DNA from: Amylostereum areolatum
Taxonomy: Eukaryota > Basidiomycota > Agaricomycetes > Russulales > Stereaceae
DNA length: 64,000 nucleotides
Reading direction: 5' to 3'
NCBI GenBank assembly: GCA_012932865.1
Contig: SAXG01000087.1
Location: 89,815 to 153,814, forward strand
Part shown: one piece after another, positions 48,202-62,300 of the stretch
Layout: each line of letters starts with the position of its first letter
Position numbering within the stretch: position 1 is the first letter of the stretch
Program-made: the position numbers and the translations under genes
The notes under the pieces: generated by a model
The model's database searches: none
Seen by the model: only the letters and a program-made list of their open reading frames with translations
What the model was told of the DNA's origin: nothing

Positions 48202-50868
48202 ATGTTCGCAACCTCCGTGCAAGCAGCATTCCTTCTGTTGTCGCTCGCAGCCCCGAGAGCCGTCTTCGCCACGCTTTTGCAGAGCCCAGATAACTCGACG
48301 CAGCAGCTTCAAGCGACTCAGTATGACTATATTATTGTTGGCGGTGAGTTCCTGTTCATTCCTGCTTGAACGAGAAAGCTCATTCCCGGGCTGCACAAGG
48401 TGGTACGGCTGGAGGTGTTCTCGCAAACAGGTTAACGGAGGATAGCAACACTAAGGTCCTCCTGATAGAGGCCGGTTCCAGGTGTGTCCAGCTTTATTCC
48501 TATATGCGTGCCAGTGAGCTAATCAGGTATCTGGCAGCGACTACGAGGCCTTCAACATACAAGTTCCGTTTCTCGCGACCGCACTCACTTCATCCACCTT
48601 CGTGAGGCTTTTCTTACGCTCCCCATCGTTATCACCTCTAAGACATCGAGGCACATAGGACTGGAACTACACCACTGTCCCGCAAACTGCTTTAAATGAC
48701 CGTCAAGTAGGCTACGCTCGCGGTCGCGTTCTTGGGGGTTCCAGCTCCATAAGTCAGTCCTGTCGTGAAGTCGTCTCCTTCTGCTGTTCTGACCGTCTTC
48801 ATAGATTATATGATCTACACCCGTGGATCGCAGGATGACTACGACCGTTGGGCTAAAGTCACCGGGGACTCCGGTTGGACGTGGGACTCGCTCCATCCCT
48901 ACCTTCTCAAGCTGGAGAACTTCACTGTCTCTCGAGTCGAAAACGCGGACGCCAAGTACGTGTCGAGCATACACAGCACGTCAGGTAATATCCGTTGCAT
49001 TTCCGATGACACTCCGACACTATTGACACAGATCCAGGGCCTGTTGGTGTTGGGCTTCCGACCGTTTCGTTGCCCACGGACCAGCTTGTCCTTAACGCCC
49101 AGCAAGAACTCTCGAGCGAATTCCCTTTCAACAAGGACGTTAACTCCGGCGACATGATTGGCATCAGTACGTGATCGACCTCCTTTCTTGTCAACTGCGG
49201 CAAAATCTAACCGCTCATCAACCTAACTTAGGCTGGACGCCTTTTGCTGTGCGTGTTTTACGTGGAATTTACTTGCGGAGTCGCATACTAAGCTCCCTGC
49301 TTGTTGGATACAGATCGCCGACGGCGCGCGTTCCAACTCAGCGCGTGATTACATTGCGCCCGTGCTTGAGCGGTCGAACCTCGACGTACTCGTCAACACC
49401 CAGGTGATCAAGGTTCTCCAAACTGGAGACTCCAACGGTACCCCTATCATCCGTGGCGTTCAATTCACCAGCGGGCCGAAATGTACGCCACTCCCTCTCT
49501 TCCCCCGTCGCGAGTGCTAAAAAAAATTGGCAGCCCCTGTTTACAACCTCACGGCGTCGAAGGAAGTCATCCTCTCTGCCGGTGCCATCGGTACCCCCCA
49601 GATCCGTGGGTACTTACTGTATACCTCTACCCGGCCGTCGCTCACAGTTGGCCCTTCCCAGTGCTCCTTTCCGGCATCGGTCCCGCTGAACAGTCGAAGG
49701 CTCTCGGCATCAATTCCATCGTTGACTCGCCAGATGTCGGCCAAAACTTGCAGGACCACCCGCTCCTGACGTCTCCCTACACCGTCAGCTCAAACGACAC
49801 CTTGGATAATCTTGGGTTGAACGCAACCTTCGCCGCGGAACAGCTCGCGCAATGGCAAGCGAACCGCACCGGTGACTTTACCCTTGGCGCGCTCAACCAG
49901 TGGGGCTGGCTCCGTCTCCCCGACAACGACGCCATCTTCAAGAACGTCACTGACCCTAGCGCTGGCTCGAAGTCTCCTCACTTCCAGCTCATCTTCACCG
50001 TTCGTCTTTCCTTCTCTTTCCTCATCACCTATCCAACCAACTTGACAACCAGGATGCATACGTCGCTTTCGGCGGAGCTGCAGCGCCAGCTGGCCACTTC
50101 TTCACCTTGTTCAGCAACTTGTACTCGCCCGCGTCTCGCAAGTCCCCCCTGCCCTGCTCATCTTTATGTGTCACCTAATTACCTTCCCCCCCAGGCGGTA
50201 ACCTGACTCTCAACAACACGGACCCTTTCACTCACCCGATCATCAACCCCGGTCTTCTCAGCGACGAGTTCGACCTTTACACGATGCGCGAGGCCCTAAA
50301 GACTGGCCGCCGCTTCATGAACGCGTCTGCGTGGAACTCGTGGATCGTCGCCGAGTACGGTGACTTCGCGGCCGCGCAGACCGACGAGCAGATCGAAGCG
50401 TACATCCGCGCGAACGCGCTCGTTGTTAACCACGTCGTGGGCACGGTTGGTATGGGCAAGGCCGGCAGTTTGGCCAAGGGTGCGGGCGCGCTCAACCCCG
50501 ACCTGACGGTCAAGGGTGTACAGGGGCTCCGTGTGATCGACGCTTCGGCTTTCGTAAGTCTTTTCCTGCTCCACTGTATTTTGTGTTCTGAACTTGGGAA
50601 TGGCAGCCCTTCATCCCGGCTTCGCATACGATGGCCCCTACGTATGTTCTCGCCGAGCGTGCCTCCGACATCATCAAGTAAGTCCCCCCATGCCATCTTC
50701 TTTCTTCTCACACACTAACAATTTCCCTTTCCTTCAAGGGGTCTATCTGTCTCTGTTAACGCTACGACCGCCTCTAACTCAAATGCGAGTTCCGCTCTCC
50801 CTGTCCCTGTCGTACCCGCCCTTTCTCTGCTCTCCGCTCTTCTCTTCGCTCTCTCAACCCTCTTCTGA
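48202..50868 (+). CDS. Secreted GMC oxidoreductase (aryl-alcohol oxidase type) with GPI-anchor-like tail
   Basis: FAD-dependent oxidase or dehydrogenase of the glucose-methanol-choline family; fungal aryl-alcohol oxidases make H2O2 for lignin breakdown. ATG 48202 begins a signal peptide ([18 protein letters not shown]). About a dozen short introns separate the coding parts. Visible motifs are the FAD fold [22 protein letters not shown] signature 1 [42 protein letters not shown] and [10 protein letters not shown]. The catalytic region reads [12 protein letters not shown] with the active-site His, then [19 protein letters not shown] with the second His. Potential N-glycosylation sites are many (NLT, NVT, NAT). 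The last exon adds a Ser/Asn-rich spacer and a hydrophobic end ([17 protein letters not shown]), a GPI-attachment-like signal, which is unusual for this family. So the enzyme is predicted to be extracellular, possibly tethered to the cell wall. Confidence 0.9.
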
Positions 50869-51168
50869 TTCGATTTAACTAATTGATATAATTATACCCC
50901 GACCGCTCGCCTTCGTTTGTATGGAGACGAGTCATGACGGACCGAACTGGCACCATGCATCGACTCGAGACCGCTTGCTTCGATATCGCAATATATCATA
51001 TATCTAACTTGTACCGGACTCCACGTACATAATTGCCAGTATATGGCGAAGTGTTGTTGTTTGTTGACTTTATTTCACTGGGACATTGGAGGCCAAGACA
51101 CGATCGAGCCAAGTTTGAAGAAACACAAGGATAACAGTTACTATATCACATTCCAAGTACAGTCCAGT

Positions 51169-54071
51169 CTATCGCACAACACTCGCATTCCAGTTCCCAC
51201 CCCACCACCTCTTGATCCTCTCCCCGCCCCACTCCTCATACTGGGCCTTGCTCACCCCGACTCTCCCAAACTCGTCCGTCCTGGCAAAATCGGCCATTCC
51301 TCTCCACGCGTCCAACACAGGGTCCGCCGCGCGCACGATCTCGAGAGGCATCTCCACAGGCAGGATTGGACGTAGCGTCGCGCGTAGCCGCTCAGACATG
51401 CCTGGCAACTGTGAGGGAGCGCCAGTGAGAAAGACGTTCTATTTGTGGGTTCGTGTCAGCCAGTGGAAGCACGTTCAGAGGAGCGGGCGTACTTTGACCA
51501 GCCGCCCGCGTTCATCGTAGGGGAAAGCATTCAGGACGTTTTGGAGGACTTCCCCGAGTCCCGCAGAATCAATGCCGGCCATACTGGGCGTGAACCACGT
51601 CTCACATACGCGCCATCGTTCCGTGCTGAGATGTATCCGCGCCGCACCTGCACCTCAAACGGTCAATCACCTTGAAACGAAGGAGGCAGAGTAAGAGAGC
51701 TGACCTTCGACGTCTCCGTCCTCGTATAAGGGACGGAACGCAGCTAACAGCGCCGAACGCTGTGAAGAGAGCGCGGCGTGGGTCTGTGCGATGTCGAATG
51801 TTGGATCGTGTGCCAGCAGCTTTTGTTCCACGAGTTGCAACTGGGCGAGATCGTCCTCTTCGTCAGACGAAGCGGTCGCCGTATTCTATCTCGTAGAATC
51901 AGTGACTGCACAAACATTGCACACGTCCGGCGGAATGTAAGAATGCGCACAATTTTTCGATATATTGCCCAGTCCGCGTCGTCCGCTCCGAACAGGTCCT
52001 CTACTCCTTCGTCATCAACATTGATAGATAATGTGATAGAGGGAGAGAACGTACCTCCTCCGCCCTTCCTGCGTTTCTTCGACACCCGTTCATCCGCCGC
52101 CAGGCTCGCAATGTTCTTCATCCTCGCCTGTGCCACTGCACTCTTACGATCACTGAGCGCCACCTTCCTCCGGATTCGCTCCTTGATGCGACCAATAATG
52201 TCCTGTCAACAGACCCATGTCAGCCCTCGGAATGACGCCAAGCTAGTGGGACCCGTTGGTGTACCTCTTGTTCACGTCGCAACTTTCCTGCCCATCCTGG
52301 CAGGTCCCGTTCACGGTCCTCCTCCTCACGTTTCTCGTCTGCCTCCCGTTCCTCCCGCTCCTTCTCCTTTTCACGTCGTGCGCGCACTCGCGCTTCGAAC
52401 CCGGCCTTCATGAGCTTCTGCTTACGCTTCTCTTTGACACCCTCTTCGTCGAGCTAGAAAAAGTTAGAATGGAAAAATGTAGAATAGGGAAGAAGATCAC
52501 CTCAGCATCTGGGACATCGACAAGGGGGAAAGAAGGCTCTTCCTGTATGGGCGGGAGTAGGTATGATGTGCAAAAACGAGGATGAGGGTACGCACGAGGA
52601 CATCATCACCCTCGGCTTCCTTCTTGCGCTGTTTCTTGAGGTCGCCTTCAAGTTTCTTGATGACCTGGTCGAGCATCGCCTCATCGCTGAGGCCCTCGGC
52701 TTGCAGCAAGTTCTGCTCCACGATCATGTCAAAATGAGCCATACAGAGTATATGAAAGTCGAACCTGCCATTCCCGCTTTCCCACCTCCCCCCGTTTATC
52801 CTTCAGCTCCGTTAAAGTCCTCAAGTCGCTCTCCTTTTGCAATAACTGAGAAAGTCCTCGCTCAGCACCCACGCTCGTACTGAACAACGAAAGAACCCTA
52901 CCTTTTCCGTCCGCGCCTTCGCCGCGATCTCCTGTAGCTTCTTACCCTGCTCGCGTCTTCTCTCCGCGATCCGCGCCAGCTCCTCCTCTGTCTTCTCCTC
53001 GGCCGCAGGCAGCACAAAGGGAAACTGAACGACGCGTTCAATGGCGCGGAGTTGGGCGGGGTCGCGAAGACGACGAAGGAGGCCGAGGTAGTCGGGTGCA
53101 ACTTCGCAAAAACTTTGCAGCATCCACTGGTGACAGGATATTGACTACACAAGAGGTAGGGAAGAAGGGGGTACGTACTGATGTTTGAATGTTCGTGACC
53201 CGCGTGGAAAATGTTGGATACTTTAACTGGATAAGCTTGAGAAGATATTCATTGGATTGTTGAGCACCCCATGGAATCCTGTACGTCCATATGTAAGTTA
53301 TAGATCGGTAGTGAAGCATAAAGTAGGCGCACCGTCTAGCCTGGCTCATGATACCTTTGCCATTGAGGATGGGAACGACGGATGTGGATGCAGTGTTAAA
53401 GGACACGACGAGTCCGTCCGAGGTAAAGGGCGAGGGCGCAGAGGGGTGGTTGTTGTGGTAGAAAGACATAACGGAATCGACGGCGTAGGTGAGCGAGGGC
53501 ACCGAATAAAGCTCGAACATGAGTTCAGAGGTCACTGAGGCATAACATCAACCATCCGGCAAAGTATAAGATCCAGCGAAGGCACGTACACGCTCTGGAA
53601 TGTAACGGCGACGCCAACCGCTCCGTCATAAGCACTGGATGGTTCACAGTCGGCGTGTTGATCCCGAGCCGCACGAACACATAGTCCAGCGCGTTTTCCT
53701 GCCCTCCACAAGCTCCCTTAATCACACTGTTATCCACCCAAGTCGTAGCCACTCACCATCGCGTCGAAATTGAGTAACACGTCCCCTTCCCATGGCGTCT
53801 TCGCCTGTCCTCTCGCACCACTCTCCGACTCGATCGCGTCGCCAAAGAGGAGCAGCTGCCGCCCATGTTTGCGCTCTTTGTACTTGGCCACGGCGTTGGG
53901 TTGACATTGCGGCGAGGTCGCGTTCGCGAAGCCGAAACGCAGGTTGCTAGCGCCATTGTCGATGACTATGGGAACAGATGGATCTGAGGCGGAGGGATCA
54001 TTGGGTGGGGGAGGAACAGAGAGGGGATTTAGGAACGGAAGGTATACGATGTTGAGGGGTGTGCCGTCCAT
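51169..54071 (-). CDS. ARP5: Actin-related protein 5 (Arp5), INO80 complex subunit
   Basis: Arp5 with Ies6 couples ATP hydrolysis to nucleosome sliding by INO80 in the nucleus. The start at 54071 reads MDGTPLNIVYLPFLNPL. The actin fold appears as VPIVIDNGASNLRFGF, LNFDAM, YVFVRLGI, PVLMTERLASPLHSR, LMFELYSVPSLTYAVDS and DGLVVSFNTASTSVVP. A large charged insertion, typical of Arp5, follows: RIAERRREQGKKLQEIAAK, DQVIKKLEGDLKKQRKKEAE and the Arg/Glu-rich REKEKEREEREADEKRE, a likely long helix. Actin features return with LSTERWRVCETWFTPSMAG, NVFLTGAPSQLPGMSERL and the tail GVSKAQYEEWGGERIKRWW. It ends ASVVR at 51169-51171. About ten introns. It lies 0.8 kb from a Sec4-type gene on the same strand. 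Confidence 0.93.
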
Positions 54072-54830
54072 GCTAACGAGCAGTATAGTGCGAGGCTGGA
54101 GCCGGGGTAGTAGTCACTAGGAACAAGGACTCAGCAAGAGCATCCACATTTCGTACAATGCATCGCAATGAATCGCACACGTACCAGTAACTCTCCAGAG
54201 AGCACGATAACGTATGTGAGACCCACGCCAAAGATACCAAGAGTTCAAGGCAAAGAACCTTTCTGAGATACACCGACAATAGTCTCCGTGGCTGACCTCA
54301 CCGACACTAATAGTGGCCGATGAATAAGGAGTGGCCGAGTGAAAGATGTGATCGAGTAAGTACAGACTGGAACGATTAGCCCGCCCTAGCTACAGCTTTG
54401 ATTGCGTTTGCGACTCTCCTGCCTACGTCGGCGCTGGAGTGGCGGTCCTAGCTGCTGATGGTGAAGACGAAGTTGAAGGGAGAGCATACTTAGAACCTCA
54501 TAGAAGCCGCTGGCGAATTCCCGCGCGGCGCGCGCATTTACATTTAGTCTCCCCGAGGCAAACAAAATACTCCGGCAACCCTCACAAGCTCAGGATTCTA
54601 CGTATTCCAAACATTGACCCCCTTGCTCAGATAAGTACCGGACTTGTTCATGGGGTTTATCCACACCAGTCCATTGAGGGCAATAAATATCGTGAACGTA
54701 GGGGACACAGGATAATGGAGAGGCGCGAAGTGAGAACAAGCAGAAACACGCCGTGGATGGTGATGTACACGGTTGACGGGGTAGATACAAACATGATCCG
54801 AGAGAACGCATATGATAGGACAATAAGCCT

Positions 54831-55865
<1,035 letters not shown>

Positions 55866-56376
55866 AGTAAATCGTTACGAGAAGATTGGAGTGGGCAAGG
55901 TGTGGACAGGAGAGGCGGTGGTGGACGTGACGGCCGGCGAGCGTCGTGGACGAGGTGTCGATTGCGAGGCGCGCACCGGTACAGACCGCCGCCACCGCCG
56001 CCACCGCCACCACCACGTGGCTTTCGCGTGGTCTTCGTTCTCCGCTTCAAATTGCCTCGAGGTTCTCTGTGCTTTTTCTCCCTTTCCTTTGTTCTCTTCG
56101 ATATTTCTTCCCACCGCCGGACTCCCTCGTACCCCTCCTGCACTATTATCCTACAACGGCACATTGTTCAAAATTTCCTGTCGATTTATCTTCTGGATAT
56201 ACTTGTGGCCTGAGACTGTGTCTTACCGCCCGCAAACTCTAATACACCAGAGGAATCAAACTCGTGTGCATTCGGAACAATAGACGCGAATATCACGCGC
56301 ACCCCATAGCCTAAACGCTACCCAGAGAACGAGAACCACCCATCTCAAACCTCCAATCCTCTTTTGCCAGAGAGCG
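55866..56376. promoter_or_regulatory. Divergent intergenic region between Sec4-type and TRANK1-like genes
   Basis: 511 bp between start codons, containing a CCGCCA-type tract near 55987-56013 and CT-rich stretches. Likely bidirectional promoter DNA; no specific factor site is claimed. Confidence 0.45.
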
Positions 56377-59300
56377 ATGCATATTGATACCAGCCAGATC
56401 GCGTCCTTGAGTTCAAGAGAACGGGGTCGCGACGGGATGGGGAACGAGTTAGAACTGGAGATCCTGAAGCGAGAGATATTAACGAACGACGATGTCGTTC
56501 GGGAGTCGATAAGTGGCGTTGAAGCTGCATTCGAGTCTCACGGAGTGGACGCAGTCCTTGATGTTTGCCTTCCTCATCCCAGTTCCGTGGAGTTTTTGTT
56601 GTCAGGTAAGTGTCATTCGTTTCTTCAGCCTCCCCGTTTACTGACATTCTGTAGCCATCTCGACGGAGACGTACGACTGCGTATTCCGTCATGTCCTGGA
56701 CCATTTTCCAAAGACCCAGCAAGGCTTCGCGACATCTCCCTTGTCCTGGCGTCTGCTCACTCGCCTGGCCATGTCCGCCTTCTTCCTCCCGCACGATCCC
56801 GACACCTCCCTACACACCTACACCGCCGATCACCACTATATTCAACATGCAAATCTTCTCCTGGAGGCCCTACCTCTGATCGACATAGCCCAGACGCCTG
56901 CAACACCTACTTTTGAAGAAGACGAGGTACCGTTTATGGTCAAGAAAGGGAAGGGAACACAGCGTGCGCGCAAACAAAACCGCAAGGGGAACCAACGGAA
57001 GAAGAGCATTGACACTACCATATTCTTAACCATGGACATAGACCTGCCGCAAACACGCGAGGAAGCGGACAAGATAGCCAAGGGTGTGCTTCTTGACTGC
57101 AAAGACATCCTCGAGGTTTTACCCCCATTTATCACCGATGTACTTTTCTGATCCTCGACCCGTTCCAAGGAGCTCTTCCACGTCTTCCGCCAACCCGCCC
57201 TCGCGTCTACCCTCAAGACCAACTACATTCCCAGTGATATTCCAGATGAAGACGTCTCGGCCGCTCAAAATGAGGGCAATTCTGTCCTTTTCGATGGCGA
57301 CATCTCGCTCCAACATATTGCTCCTTCCTTTCCGCACGTCCAGCCAATGAAAGCCGCCTTCCACTTCGAGAGCGCAGAAGGCTTCGGAGACTGGCACATC
57401 TACGTCTCAGGACGTGCCAAAGGGCACTTGCGCGAAGCGAAGAGGAAGAACGCGAACATGTTTCGCATCTACCTGAAGAAGATCAAGTACGGTCACCTTC
57501 TGCATTGTACACAGATTGCTAACGAAAAACAGGGAATTGTCAAATGGCCATTTTTCGGCCGACAACCAGAAGATGTTGACGGGGAATAATACGCCCATTC
57601 CCATCTATGAGGCCAAGATGACGAGCGATACACGCCTTGTTGTGAGTGTGCATCTGTTTGCTTTACTCCCAAGCTGACGGGCACATAGTATCAGGTCGAT
57701 TGTATCACGGAGTTTGAGAGTAAGGTCAGGTCGCCGTTCTCTCTATTTCTCAGCCATCTAACTCGTCAATTAGGTTGAACGTCAAGGTGATCCCAACCTG
57801 CAGCATCTACATACGCGGGATTTCCCGCTGACGAATGATATTTAGTGATACGCATTTTCGGAATATACAGCCATACCCAAATAGGCAGGCGTTTATGGGA
57901 TTCCATGGGCTACCAACTCTCGCGCCGGGGCTCTAAATACATCAAAAGGTGACTAAATGCGCGCATTATATTGTACTAGGAACTGATGGCCGTATCCCAG
58001 ATGTGTACATCGAGAGCCGCCACACAACAAGGGAGATAGTGTCATCCCTCCAAAGGTATGGTCCCCAGTATCGCAAGTCGAAGTCGAAGAGCCCGTCGCA
58101 CCTCCGGTGGATACGAGGAAAGAAGACCTGGAAGAGGTGCGCATCATTTGGCCCGTCGTTTGTATAGGTCTAATACTTCGAACCTTGCCATTCAGCTCCA
58201 TTCTTTACTCGTGTAAGTATGCTTCCTTTGACGGATATCTTTATCTAACTCAATGGTCGGATCGTTTAGCTTGGAGAAGTTTACATTGCTTTCTCAGTCC
58301 TTGTTGACAAGTGCGTATCGGCGGGCCCTCGAACTTAAATTACCTCTTTGACGCTCTCCAAGATATTCTGGCCGACCAAGACGGCGCGCACGTATTCCAA
58401 GTCTCGTGAGTAATCTGCATATTCGTTTCGATGAACACATGCCTCATCTCATGTTGGGCAGGCTCTACGAACAGGAAATCATCGAGCACGACCACTCCTG
58501 CTATGTTCTCGGCCGGAGCGGAACGGGGTAAACTCACTACTCACTTTTGTTCCTCCTCGTTTATATCTCTTCATTTTAGAAAAACCACAACCATGCTTTT
58601 CAAGATGCTCGGTCTTGAAAACTCGTGGCAACAATCGGTCGATACCAGCTCCATCGCACGTCCGCGCCAGCTTTTTGTCACCCAATCCCGCGTGCTCGCG
58701 GACAAGGTTGAGGAATACTTTATCAAGCTACTGGAAACGTTACACACGGCCGCAAGCACGGAGGGCGACATCACGGAATTGCTCGCAAGGAAGAAGAACC
58801 GAGAAGAAGCAGGCCTGGTGGACCGAGACGAAGCGGGCGATTGGAGGGAAGATTTGCCGCGACGGTTTAGTGAGCTTGAGGACGCACACTTTCCTATGTT
58901 TATAACTTTTGATAAGGTGGGACTCTCTTTTCGTGCCGAAAACAAGGTTGCTAAATGGACCGGTTGATCCAGCTGTCTTCCTTGTTGGAGGCAGATATGA
59001 GTCAGGCATTGAGCAAGACTCTTGAACAAGATCTTTCACCGGCTACCAGCCCTACACAAGGACCCAACGTCACAAGCGAGTACATGCTTCAGAAAAGGCA
59101 GTCATTCGTCTCGTTCGATGTCTTTAGAGACGAGTACTGGCAACACTTCCCCCAACCTCTCACCAAGGGACTCGGTACGCATACTAGCTACCCACCGACG
59201 ACGTTCGTTTCTGACATCGGATATAGATCCCGCCCTCGTATTCAGTGAATTCATGGGGGTGATCAAGGGATCTGAACAAACCTTGTCCTTACCCCACCCT

Positions 59301-62300
59301 TTCCTTGACCGTGATGCCTACCTCAACCTTAGTGCGCGCACCCAAGCCACATTTGCAAGCCGCAGAAAACAGGTCTATGCCCTTTTCGAAGCCTACGTCA
59401 AGATGCGCCGCGAAAGGCGGGACTACGACGCGGCGGACAGGACACATGCCATACTACGCGAGATTCAGGAATGTGGCATCAAGGGGAAGAAGCTTGACTT
59501 CTTGTATGTGGACGAAGTGCAGGATAATCTGCTTATAGACGCCAAGCGTGCGCATTCACCACACTTTCGCCCATTTCCGCTGGATTCACCAATATTTTTT
59601 TCTACAGTATTGAGATTCCTGTGTCTGAACCCGGAGGGTCTCTTTTGGGCAGGAGACACGGCGCAAACGATCTCCGTCGGGAGCTCTTTCCGGTTCAACG
59701 ACCTTAAGGCATTTTTACACCGTCTTGAGGTTTGAACTTTTTAACATGTTTATTCCCTGCCTTTCTGACACTGTGCATCTCATTGTAGGAATCTACCACC
59801 CCGCAGATCCAATCCAAAGCATCACGCCAGCCGCGTACATTCGAACTTGCGACCAACTATCGATCGCACGGCGGCATCGTTCAATGTGCCCATTCGGTCA
59901 TCCAGCTCATCACGCAGTTCTGGCCCAATGCGATCGATGTGCTCGCGCGGGAAAGGGGCATCGTGGACGGGATCAAGCCTGTATTTTTCAGCGGATGGGA
60001 CTCGGAGAACGTGCGCTATGAAAGTTTTCTGTTCGGGGAGGCGTGGGTGGTCTTTTCTAGTCTTCTGTGGTCGAATACTCACGATTTTCTCGTAGAGGAA
60101 GCCACATCGAATTTGGAGCGCAACAGTGTGAGTAGCCACATCGTAAGGCGTGGAGGGTTGGAGTTGATTATGACCGTACAGGCATCTTGGTCCGAAACGA
60201 TGCCGCCAGGGATCAGCTTCGCGATCAAGTAGGAGATATCGGCCTCATCTTGACATTATACGAAAGCAAAGGTCTCGAGTTCAACGATGTACGTGCCTTC
60301 TCTGCTGATACCGGTTCCGGTGCTGATGTGGAGACAGGTTTTGTTGTTCAACTTCTTTGAAGATTCCACTGTTGATGTATCACAATGGCGTGTGGTATTG
60401 AACGTGTTGGGGCGCATGGATCGCGATGGCATCGCCGCACCTTCGTTTGACGAGGCGAGGCATGCTGGGGTGTGCACCGAAGTACGCAAATCGTGGTTCG
60501 AACCTTGTCCCTGATGCTCATATTGCTTTCAGCTCAAGTTCCTCTACGTTGCTGTGACCCGTGCCCGTAAGAATTTATGGATCGTCGATAGGTCCGAGAA
60601 AGGAGTTCCGATGCGCGTACGTTGACCCTTCTGTATTCCCTCTTGGTTGCAATCAACGATATTATTACACAGACGCTGTGGATGGCACAAGAGCTGGTTC
60701 ACCATTACACCCCAGGCAGCGACGCAGAACTTCCCAAACTCGCCGTGGCGTCGACACCGGAAGAATGGGGAACCATGGCGCGTACCTTGTTTGACAACAA
60801 GCGCTACTTCCAAGCTATGCACAGCTACGAGCGAGCCGAGATGCCCCGTGAGCGTGCAGTTGCATCTGCCTACTACCTCCGTGAGCAGGCGCGTTCCACA
60901 CCCCCGGGACCACGTGCCAACGACCCCCGCAAGCACGCTTTCATAAAAGCCGCAGAAGCTTTCGTTGCGAGTGCACAGGGAGCGACGCGGGAGAGGAACG
61001 AGTACTTCCGTGTGGCTGCAGAGTTGTTCGTTAGTGCAGGGGAGTACGGGCGAGCGGGAGATGCATTTCTGCACGGACAGCGGTACAACGAAGCCGCGAA
61101 GAATTATAGGAAGGCGGGCTGGTTTGGAGAGACGGTCAGTACGCTCAAGAAACATTGGAACCAGATGGATGAAGCAGTCGCAAACTCTCTTCGTGAGGTG
61201 TCGAGACTTTACTACTTCAAACAGAATGACTTGAAGTAAGTCGGGTTTCTCTGTATAAATCTTTCATGGAGTGGGGTCTGACAGAAGGATTAGGACGGCT
61301 TCAAGCCTTTTCCATACTCTCGAGGAAAAGTTGGAGTTCGTGGAGCAGTACAACTTGGACGTGGCTTTGGCAGCATTTCTAATAGAGGAGGGACGATATG
61401 CCGAGGCGGCCGACTTGCACCTGCAGGAAGGCCGAACGATGGAAGCCACTGGCCTGTATATCCGCGACTATCAGTCCCGCCAATCCAACGCGTCGTTGCT
61501 GAAGGCGAAGGATTGTATTCTCCAATCGCTTTGGGAACTCCTCTCCTTCGACATAATCATCAACCCTTCCGATCAGCAACTTCAGCAAGACCTGAGGGTG
61601 CTCTTTCGTCACATCAGCCGCATAAATACCAATGATTTGGACGAAAATGATCGTTTGGAGGTGCGTCCGATGGCGGTATGAGCCGATGGCATTGTGCTGA
61701 TAGTGTCGTCCCCCCCCCCAGATTGAAATGTTTACTGCCATCCAACAAGGAGACGCCGATCGTCTTCGACACCTTGGGGAGGTCCTTTCGAAAACCAACA
61801 AACCTGCGGCCCTGCTTTCACTCGATCACGCTTTCCGAGATACCCAAGGGCTCCTCGCGGGTACTGGACAACAGGTCATCCTGACCCTCACAACGTATTA
61901 TCTTTATGCAACCCTCCTCCGGGAGACCATCGACCTCAGGAATTCCATGGCCAGTCGGGCAATTCAAAAGCTCCTTCGTGTGGATCCACCGGAAGACGGT
62001 CATGTTTCAGCTCTCTCGTGGGACTTTCATGTTTGCAAGCTGCGAGCGATTCAGAGTGCCGTTCAAATACACGGAAGATGGAGACATTGTCATTGATCAA
62101 ACGTCCGCACAAAGACTCTTTGTCTTCTCGCTTTCTCAGCGTCTGCGCGAAAGCATTGAGCGAGTCCAAGACCAAGCTCTCCGTGTTCAAGTTCTGGATC
62201 CATGCCCAACCTTCGCGATGACGATGAAGTGTACTATTGGGAAGGACTGCCTCCGAGAGCATGATATAGACAAAGCCTGGTTCCACCGGAGGGTCAGGTT

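Noticed and set aside
45080..50868. Secondary-metabolite gene cluster (methyltransferase plus GMC oxidoreductase)
   Set aside because: No core synthase is present, the two genes are 1.9 kb apart and divergent, and the GMC enzyme is secreted and of aryl-alcohol oxidase type.
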